This document shows positions 22,602-27,942 of a DNA stretch of 27,942 bases, piece by piece. Made by a program: the position numbers and the translations under genes. This stretch comes from UBA4093 sp036676455 (GTDB taxonomy: Bacteria > Cyanobacteriota > Sericytochromatia > S15B-MN24 > UBA4093): NCBI GenBank assembly GCA_036676455.1, contig JAKFCW010000128.1, positions 1 through 27,942 on the forward strand. The letters run 5' to 3'. Within the stretch, counting starts at the first letter, position 1, and every line of letters starts with the position of its first letter. The notes beneath the pieces were generated by a model. The model saw only the letters and a program-made list of their open reading frames with translations. It was not told the origin of the DNA and made no database searches.

Positions 22602-24131
22602 ATGGCAGCAACGCGAAACCTGATTGCTAAACTCGGGCTCATCCCCCTGTTGGCCATGACGGTCATTGCGACCGGCTGCGGACGCCAGCTCCCCTCCATG
22701 AGCAACGGCAACGCCCCCATCCAGCCCGTCGACCAGCTCAACAAGCGCCCGACCCTTCCGGCCGGCGTCGCCGTCCTCAACATGGCCATCACCCCCGGTA
22801 CGCTCGAGGTTCCCGTGGGCCAACCCCAGCGCTTCGCGGTCGAGCTCAAGCTTTCCGACGGCCAGACCATGACCGATCCCCGCCTGGTTCAGTGGTCGGT
22901 CGCCGATCCCCAGGCCGGCACCATCGACGAGCAGGGCATCTTCACCCCGTCGAGCCCCCGGATCACTACCGTCCGAGCCTACGTTCAGAACAAGGTCGCC
23001 GAGGCCCAGCTCACGATCAAGACGGCCACCTACTCCTGGCAGCAGGTCGATTCCCGCACCACCTCCGACCTCTTCGACGCCAAGCTCCTCTCCCAGAACG
23101 AAGCCTGGGTCGTCGGAGCCCAGGGCACCATCCTGCGCTTCTACAACAACACCTGGCAGACCATCTCCAACCGCCCCGGCAACACCCTTCGCTCGATCGA
23201 CTTCTCGGATCCCGGCACCGGCTGGATCGTCGGTCACACCGGCGAGGAGAAGACCCCCAAGAACGCCCTGCTGCTCGGCTACGTCGGCGGCCGCTGGGAA
23301 GAGTACAAGACCACCGTCCCCGGCGCCCTCTACGGCGTCTCTTCGGTCGACCCCCAAAACGCCTGGGCCGTCGGCCAGGACTCGAATGGCCGCGCCCTGC
23401 TGATGCGCTGGAACGGCCGCAGCTGGACCCGCGACAACACCTTCACCTCCAAGGGACGCCTGAACGCCGTCCAGATGCTCGGCGCTTCCCTCGGCTGGGC
23501 CGTCGGCGAAGAGGGCGGCGATGCCGTCGTCCTCCGCTTCGATGGTTCCACCTGGCAGAAGGATCGCCTTCCCTTCGGCTTCGGCACCTTCAGCGGCTCG
23601 GAACTCAAGGGCATCCACATGCTCAACTCCCAGCAGGGCTACGTGGTCGGTCGCAAGACCGTGATCGGAACCACCGGCCTCGTCAACAAGGGCGTGATGC
23701 TCGAGTTCGATTCCCGCGGCGATCGCGACTTCCGCTGGTCCAACTGGAAGGAACTCGACGCCGCCTCGCCCCAGACCAAGTTCCTCGATCAGGTTCCCCT
23801 CAACGGCATCCACATGCTCTCGGGCACCGAAGGCTGGATGCTCGGCGCCACCGTCACCCCCGAGACCCTCGACCCCAACCCGGTCCTCGACGTCTACGGC
23901 AACCTGCTCGCCTTCAACGGCACCAACTACCGCATCGAAGAGGGCTACTACAAGGTCAACCTGGCTCGCGAGTTCACTGGAATGGACGTCCTACCCCTCG
24001 GAGACGGCCTCATCGTCGGACGCCAAGGCTACGTGATGCAGCGTGCCTACGACTGGCGCCAGGTCCCGGTGATGCAGACCCCGGGCCAGGGCCAGACCAC
24101 CACCGACCCGACCCTGCCCACCATCCCCTAA
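22602..24131 (+). CDS. Lipoprotein with Ig-like domain and Ycf48/BNR-type beta-propeller
   Basis: 509 residues. A lipoprotein signal ends in the lipobox VIATGC (Cys26). Residues about 60-140 form a Big2-like Ig domain (TLEVPVGQPQRFAVEL, VQWSVADPQAGTIDEQGIFT). From about 145 to 485 there are at least six repeats with the signature AWVVG/GWIVG/AWAVG/GWAVG/GYVVG/GWMLG, each followed by a strand with WNGRSW- or FDGSTW-type words, as in Ycf48-like or BNR propellers. The C-terminus is Thr/Pro/Gln-rich. GGAGG lies 8 nt upstream of the ATG. A TTGACA is present at 22505 but with no good -10 at 17 bp. Function unknown; extracellular or periplasmic binding or assembly role possible. Ycf48 itself is a photosystem II assembly factor, but the resemblance is at fold level only. 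Confidence 0.8.
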   Translation: MAATRNLIAKLGLIPLLAMTVIATGCGRQLPSMSNGNAPIQPVDQLNKRPTLPAGVAVLNMAITPGTLEVPVGQPQRFAVELKLSDGQTMTDPRLVQWSVADPQAGTIDEQGIFTPSSPRITTVRAYVQNKVAEAQLTIKTATYSWQQVDSRTTSDLFDAKLLSQNEAWVVGAQGTILRFYNNTWQTISNRPGNTLRSIDFSDPGTGWIVGHTGEEKTPKNALLLGYVGGRWEEYKTTVPGALYGVSSVDPQNAWAVGQDSNGRALLMRWNGRSWTRDNTFTSKGRLNAVQMLGASLGWAVGEEGGDAVVLRFDGSTWQKDRLPFGFGTFSGSELKGIHMLNSQQGYVVGRKTVIGTTGLVNKGVMLEFDSRGDRDFRWSNWKELDAASPQTKFLDQVPLNGIHMLSGTEGWMLGATVTPETLDPNPVLDVYGNLLAFNGTNYRIEEGYYKVNLAREFTGMDVLPLGDGLIVGRQGYVMQRAYDWRQVPVMQTPGQGQTTTDPTLPTIP

Positions 24132-24148
24132 ATTAAGAAGATCGCGGG

Positions 24149-24214
24149 CACAGAGGCCCGCGCCACAAAGCACAGAGGCCCGCGCCACAAAACACAGAGG
24201 CCCGCGCCACAAAC
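24149..24214. repeat. Three tandem 22-bp repeats
   Basis: Unit CACAGAGGCCCGCGCCACAA plus two bases, head to tail at 24149, 24171 and 24193, differing only in the last base. Each unit carries GGCCCGCG, able to pair with the GCGGGC just before the first unit. This 261-bp gap (24132-24392) holds no gene that I can support. Confidence 0.85.
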
Positions 24215-24221
24215 AGCAGAT

Positions 24222-24262
24222 CAGTGAGACAGGCTCGCCCGAGTGGCAGGCCTGTCTCACTG
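24222..24262 (+). terminator. 13-bp-stem hairpin in the repeat-rich spacer
   Basis: CAGTGAGACAGGC and its exact complement GCCTGTCTCACTG around a 15-nt loop. It lacks a T-run. It may end the lipoprotein transcript or be a mobile palindromic repeat. Confidence 0.5.
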
Positions 24263-24301
24263 TAGGCATACTTTCAGATGGGTCCGTGGGGCGGGCCTCC
24301 G

Positions 24302-24358
24302 CGCCCGCCATGGCTTTAATCGCCCGCCATGGCTTTAATCGCCCGCCATGGCTTAAAT
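24302..24358. repeat. Three tandem 19-bp repeats
   Basis: Unit CGCCCGCCATGGCTTTAAT at 24302, 24321 and 24340 (the last with TTAAAT). The first follows GGCGGGC with which it forms a 7-bp hairpin. They end about 35 bp before the MFS gene. Confidence 0.85.
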
Positions 24359-24392
24359 TGCAGAATCCCCACAGGGCTGCTACAACGGAAGC

Positions 24393-25613
24393 ATGAGCCC
24401 TTACGCCGCCCTCAAGCACCCGGGAGTGCTTCGCTACCTCATCGGGAACGCCTCCGCCCACCTCGGCCAGATCATGCTCGGCGTGGCCATCGGCTGGGAG
24501 ATCTACGAGCGCACCGGCTCAGCCATGGCGCTCGGCTACGTGGGACTGGCCCAGTTCATCCCCGTCTTGCTGCTCGCCCTGCCCGCCGGACAGCTCGCCG
24601 ATCGTATCGACCGGCGCCTGATCGTCATGCTGGCCCTGATCGCCTGGATCACCGCATCGCTCGGGCTCGCCGCCATTTCCTACTTCGACGGCCCCCTGAT
24701 CCTGGTTTATCTCTGCCTGCTCCTGGAGGGCTCGGCCCAGGCGTTTCGGGGACCTGCGGCGTCGGCGATCCTGCCAAACCTGGTTCCTCAGGAGGCTCTG
24801 AGCCAGACGGTCACCTGGAACACGAGCATCGTGCAGTTCTCGCTGCTGCTGGGCCCCGCGCTCGCAGGCCTGCTCATCGGCTTGACGCATAATGCGCTGC
24901 CGATTTACCTGCTGGACGCAGTTCTCGCGGCCGTCTTCCTCGTGGCCCTCGCCGGCATTCGCCCCATCCGTCCCCCGGAATCCGCCCATGCCCCCGGCTG
25001 GGGGGATCTCCTCGAAGGCCTTCGCTTCGTCAGGCGTACGCCGTTACTGCTGGCCGCCATCACCCTGGACATGGTCGCCGTGCTGCTGGGAGGCGCCGTG
25101 GCCTTGCTGCCGGTCTTCGCCAAGGACATCCTGCACGTCGGGCCCCAGGGGCTCGGCTGGCTCATGGCCGCCCCGTCACTGGGCGCGTTCGCCATGGGCT
25201 TGCTGCTCACGCATCTGCCGCCCCTGCGCAAGAACGGTCCGATCCTGCTCGGGGTGGTGGCCGGGTTCGGGGTGGCGACCATCGGCTTCGGCCTCTCGCT
25301 GAGCCCCGTCGTCTCGTGGGGCATGCTCTTCCTGGTCGGCGCGTTCGACATGGTGAGCATGGTGATCCGCTCGACGATGCTCCAGCACTTCACACCCGAC
25401 GCCATGCGCGGGCGGGTCTCGGCCATTCACAGCGTCTTCGTCGGGACCTCGAACGAGCTGGGCGCTTACGAGTCGGGGCTCACGGCCTCGTGGTGGGGGC
25501 CGGTCCGAGCCGTGGTCTTCGGGGGAATCGGCACGCTCGTCATGGTGGCCTTCGCCGCCTCTCGATGGCCGCAGCTGCGGAGGTTGAAGGGGCTCGAAGT
25601 CGACCCGGCCTGA
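24393..25613 (+). CDS. MFS transporter, EntS (MFS_3)-like exporter
   Basis: 406 residues, about 12 membrane segments in two halves. The family's loop 2-3 motif appears as GQLADRIDRRLIV; other marks are GPALAGLLIGL near the end of the first half and MRGRVSAIHSVFVGTSNELG in the second. This is the layout of the EntS/YbdA-type efflux branch (siderophore or drug exporters); substrate cannot be set from sequence and no siderophore genes are nearby. The ATG at 24393 has only a weak GGAAG site. It converges on nosY with a 7-bp gap and no visible terminator. Confidence 0.88.
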   Translation: MSPYAALKHPGVLRYLIGNASAHLGQIMLGVAIGWEIYERTGSAMALGYVGLAQFIPVLLLALPAGQLADRIDRRLIVMLALIAWITASLGLAAISYFDGPLILVYLCLLLEGSAQAFRGPAASAILPNLVPQEALSQTVTWNTSIVQFSLLLGPALAGLLIGLTHNALPIYLLDAVLAAVFLVALAGIRPIRPPESAHAPGWGDLLEGLRFVRRTPLLLAAITLDMVAVLLGGAVALLPVFAKDILHVGPQGLGWLMAAPSLGAFAMGLLLTHLPPLRKNGPILLGVVAGFGVATIGFGLSLSPVVSWGMLFLVGAFDMVSMVIRSTMLQHFTPDAMRGRVSAIHSVFVGTSNELGAYESGLTASWWGPVRAVVFGGIGTLVMVAFAASRWPQLRRLKGLEVDPA

Positions 25614-25620
25614 CGCAGTC

Positions 25621-26442
25621 TTACAGATCCGTCCGCTTGAATAGCATGACCGAGGCCCCTAGCGCCGCCAGGGTCCAGCCGAGGGTGACCGCCGCGAGCA
25701 CCGCGATTCCGGTCGTCCCGCCCAGGGCCTGCGCGATCACGGCCCCCGTCGCTCCCACGAAGCTGTTGTTCCCGACCGCCAAGAGATAGAGCACCCGGAT
25801 GGCATCCACCGGGTTGAGCATGATGGCGGTGAGCAAGAGGGTCTTCAGGGGAATGGCTGGCCCCGCCACCGTCAATCCGAAGACCAGCAGGTCGTAGAGG
25901 ATCACGGCAAAGAACCAGACGCCGAGGCAGGTTCCCATGGCCCGGGCGCGCTCCCGCAAGAAGACCGCAATGCCGATCCCCAGCGCCAGAAATAGACCGA
26001 TGAGCATCGCGGTCAATAGCACCAAGAGCATGAAGCTACCCAGGTAGCTCCCGCCAGCCTGGACGAGCACGACCATGCCTCCGAGCAGAAGGCCTCCCAG
26101 GAGGGTCGAGCCCAGGGCGCCGGCCATGCCGAGGTACTTGCCGATCAAGACCTGGCTGCGGTTCAGGGGCTGGGTCAGCAGAATAAAGAGCGTCTCTTCA
26201 TCCGTGGTGAGGCTAAGTGCCGGGAGGATCATCGAGACCATGGGAACGGTGAAGAGGATCAGGTTCAGCAAGCTGGCCGAGACCTGGGAGAAGCCCCGGT
26301 ACTCGATGGCTTGCGCGGCCGAGACCCCGTACGTGGAGATCGCGATGGTGAGGAACGCGAAGAGCAGGGCGAAGCCGAAGAGCCAGCGGCTATGCAGGAC
26401 GTCGCGAAACTCCCGGAAGGCGATAATTCTAACGATGCGCAT
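25621..26442 (-). CDS. nosY: NosY-type ABC-2 permease
   Basis: 273 residues with about six membrane segments: FREFRDVLHSRWLFGFALL at the N-terminus, NLILFTVPMVSMILPALS, then LILFTVP and ETLFILLTQPLNRSQVLIGK, the cytoplasmic loop typical of ABC-2/NosY permeases. With NosF it forms the transporter that works with periplasmic NosD in maturing the copper-sulfide CuZ centre of nitrous oxide reductase. The ATG at 26442 has GGGGAG 5 nt upstream and is preferred over the GTG at 26448. It overlaps the end of nosL by 14 bp, so it is the last gene of the unit. Confidence 0.88.
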   Translation of the reverse strand: MRIVRIIAFREFRDVLHSRWLFGFALLFAFLTIAISTYGVSAAQAIEYRGFSQVSASLLNLILFTVPMVSMILPALSLTTDEETLFILLTQPLNRSQVLIGKYLGMAGALGSTLLGGLLLGGMVVLVQAGGSYLGSFMLLVLLTAMLIGLFLALGIGIAVFLRERARAMGTCLGVWFFAVILYDLLVFGLTVAGPAIPLKTLLLTAIMLNPVDAIRVLYLLAVGNNSFVGATGAVIAQALGGTTGIAVLAAVTLGWTLAALGASVMLFKRTDL

Positions 26443-26875
26443 CACCACTCCCCGTGAGGGCCTCGCCGTAGCTCAAGAACCGCACGTCGTTCAAGTGATT
26501 GGCCGCGGCGTAGGCCTCGGCCTGTGCGCGCTCGGCAAAGGCCATGAGGCTTCCTCCCATGGGACTGCGGATATCCGGCGAGGACAGGTAGACGGCGCTC
26601 TGCGCGAGAACCAGTACTCCCTGCTCGCCAGAGGTGACGTACGCCGTGCCCTGGACGTCGTGCGAGGCCAGGAACTTGGCCAGTTCATCCACCCCGTCGA
26701 ACTTGTGGATCTGCCCGCGCGAAGCGAGCAACTCGGCGCCAAAACGCTTGTCCGTGATGATCATGCGACACTGATCGCATGCGTCGATTCCCCAGGCAAT
26801 GGGCTCGGGTCCCGACGAACATGCCAGCAGGCTCAAGATTCCAGTCACCCCGATCAGCCGCTTCACGAGCGTCAT
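26429..26875 (-). CDS. nosL: NosL-type copper-binding lipoprotein
   Basis: 148 residues. Lipoprotein signal MTLVKRLIGVTGILSLLAC with Cys19 as lipidation site. Conserved NosL features: ACDQCRMIITDKRFGAEL, whose Cys33, Cys36 and Met38 are candidate Cu(I) ligands, FDGVDELAKFL, and the C-terminal segment around SPMGGSLMAFAERAQAEAYA. NosL delivers Cu(I) for NosZ. The ATG overlaps the nosF stop as ATGA; the frame is open 20 codons further up inside nosF, but only this start exposes the signal peptide. Confidence 0.93.
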   Translation of the reverse strand: MTLVKRLIGVTGILSLLACSSGPEPIAWGIDACDQCRMIITDKRFGAELLASRGQIHKFDGVDELAKFLASHDVQGTAYVTSGEQGVLVLAQSAVYLSSPDIRSPMGGSLMAFAERAQAEAYAAANHLNDVRFLSYGEALTGSGDAHR

Positions 26876-27774
26876 GCGTGCTCCTTTCCAACCACCCAGC
26901 GGTAGACCTCTTCCAGGGTGGGGGACGTCGTCCAAAACGTTTCAATCCCGATCTCCTCGTTCCGGAGGAGATCCAGGACGGCCAGGCCGTCCGACTCGCC
27001 CACCGCGATGCGAAGCGCCACGCCCGCCGTTTCGGCCGTGACGCCGCGCTCCCTCAGCAGCCGCTGCGCATGGGCGAGATCCTGGGTGGGCCTCACCCAG
27101 AGCGCCGAGGAAACACCCGAAGCCGTCAGCAGGCCGGGCACGGTATCCAGGGCGGCGATCGCCCCCTCCTTGAGCACCGCCACGCGATGGGCGAGCCGCT
27201 CGACCTCCCCCAGGAGGTGCGAGGTCAACAGGATCGTCGTACCCTCGGCGTTCAACTCCGCGAGCAGATCGCGAAACTCGCTGGACACGTGCGGATCCAG
27301 CCCGACCGTCGGCTCATCCAGCACCAATAGCGAAGGCTGCGCCAGGATCGCCTGAGCCAGGCCAAGGCGCTGAAGCATGCCTCCGGAAAGCTCGCCCACG
27401 CGGCGATCGCGGGCATGCGAAAGCCCGACCCTTTCCAGGGCACGCTCACCAGCCTCCCTGGGCAGACGCTTGAGAGCACCGTAAAAGGCCAGCACCTCAT
27501 CGATGGTCTGGTGCCGCGCGAAGGCCACCCGTTGCGGCACGAAGCCGATCCGGGTCAACGCCTCGCGGCGGCGCCGGAGCAGATCGAGCCCATCGACCGT
27601 GATGCGGCCCTCGCTCGGCGATAGCAGCCCCACGATCGATTTGAGCAACGTGCTCTTACCCGAGCCGTTAGGCCCCAGCAAGGCGACGATCTCGCCCGGG
27701 GCCACCCTGAGGTCGACTCCGTGCAGCACGTGCCGCCTTCCAAAGCGTTTATGGACGTTCTCAACGTGAACCAT
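26872..27774 (-). CDS. nosF: NosF-type ABC transporter ATP-binding protein
   Basis: 300 residues. Walker A GPNGSGKST (34-42), signature LSGGM (129-133), Walker B LLVLDEP (149-155), H-loop in LLTSHLLGEVE. A C-terminal 90-residue extension with an ACT/DUF4162-like pattern is common in this ABC-2 group. GGGAGG lies 7 nt before the ATG. It overlaps nosD by 14 bp upstream and nosL by 4 bp downstream. On its own the protein is a generic ABC ATPase; the Nos assignment rests on NosD, NosL and NosY beside it. Confidence 0.92.
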   Translation of the reverse strand: MVHVENVHKRFGRRHVLHGVDLRVAPGEIVALLGPNGSGKSTLLKSIVGLLSPSEGRITVDGLDLLRRRREALTRIGFVPQRVAFARHQTIDEVLAFYGALKRLPREAGERALERVGLSHARDRRVGELSGGMLQRLGLAQAILAQPSLLVLDEPTVGLDPHVSSEFRDLLAELNAEGTTILLTSHLLGEVERLAHRVAVLKEGAIAALDTVPGLLTASGVSSALWVRPTQDLAHAQRLLRERGVTAETAGVALRIAVGESDGLAVLDLLRNEEIGIETFWTTSPTLEEVYRWVVGKEHA

Positions 27775-27942
27775 CTGGGAGCCTCCCTGGAGCGTGATCC
27801 GCGAGTGCAGGCGACATCACCGGATGCGCATCCAGCAATACCGAGGGGGAGAGGATCGGAAACAACCTCTGCGCGAACGAGAGCGCCTTGACCGCGGGGC
27901 TGCCGACGAAGGCCGAGAGATCCCCGAGGGCATCCTCGACGG
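27761..27942 (-). CDS. nosD: NosD C-terminal end (runs off window)
   Basis: Only the last 60 residues are present. The frame is open to the right edge and ends with TGA inside nosF. The sequence LSAFVGSPAVKALSFAQRLF followed by PILSPSVLLDAHPVMSP matches the typical tail of periplasmic NosD maturation proteins (a hydrophobic helix, then P-x-L...V-x-D-x-x-P). The beta-helix carbohydrate-binding-like repeats that define NosD would lie beyond the window, so this call leans on the tail and the neighbours. Confidence 0.75.
   Translation of the reverse strand, partial: VEDALGDLSAFVGSPAVKALSFAQRLFPILSPSVLLDAHPVMSPALADHAPGRLPDGSR

Noticed and set aside
22602..24131. True Ycf48 (photosystem II assembly factor)
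   Set aside because: No photosynthesis genes nearby, an extra Ig-like domain, and only fold-level repeat similarity.
24149..24358. Possible CRISPR array
   Set aside because: Repeats are directly adjacent with no unique spacers, and no cas genes are present.

Overview
This is a GC-rich, densely coded chromosomal window from a flagellated Gram-negative-type bacterium. The outer-membrane evidence is an Omp85/BamA-like barrel fused to a protease, two lipoproteins and LspA. RecG carries an N-terminal extension that resembles what I recall from cyanobacterial and plastid RecG. Together with motility and nitrous-oxide genes, this makes a non-photosynthetic cyanobacterial relative (Sericytochromatia/Melainabacteria-like) a reasonable but unproven guess. 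I see no insertion sequence, prophage, CRISPR array, rRNA or tRNA.

Layout. (1) 1-335, minus: start of an OmpR-type response regulator, with a palindrome over its likely promoter. (2) 676-4881, plus: a large secreted protein joining a gluzincin-type protease, a TolB-like propeller and a BamA-like barrel, then a C39-like cysteine peptidase with a Pro-Lys linker. (3) 5016-9310, plus: lspA-mpg-recG-rsmD, probably one transcription unit (lipoprotein maturation, base excision, branched-DNA rescue, 16S rRNA methylation). (4) 9413-14055, plus: the lower-glycolysis set gap-pgk-tpiA-gpmI behind a good sigma70-like promoter with operator-like repeats. (5) 14070-15262: a mixed intergenic zone with an inverted-repeat element, a perfect 36-bp palindrome, a small Cys-rich protein on minus, and a long repeat-bearing leader in front of a 56-residue YjfB-type motility protein that starts with TTG. 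(6) 15287-21961, minus: a flagellar block read as flgD-flgE, terminator, fliM, membrane-SpoA fusion, fliN, fliO-fliP fusion, fliQ, fliR. (7) 22196-25613, plus: GlsB/YeaQ-type membrane protein, a beta-propeller lipoprotein, repeat-rich spacer, MFS exporter. (8) 25621-27942, minus: overlapping nosD(partial)-nosF-nosL-nosY, accessory genes for nitrous oxide reductase; nosZ is expected beyond the right edge.

The most novel item is the 463-residue protein at 18070-19461. A multi-pass membrane region of no family I recognise is fused to a C-terminal SpoA (FliN-type) domain, encoded between fliM and fliN. It could tether part of the flagellar switch (C-ring) to the membrane. Next to it, FliO and FliP are one continuous polypeptide with a signal-peptide-like segment at the joint. 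Two motility leaders, for yjfB and flgD, share a tandem ~20-nt motif, which suggests common control of motility expression.
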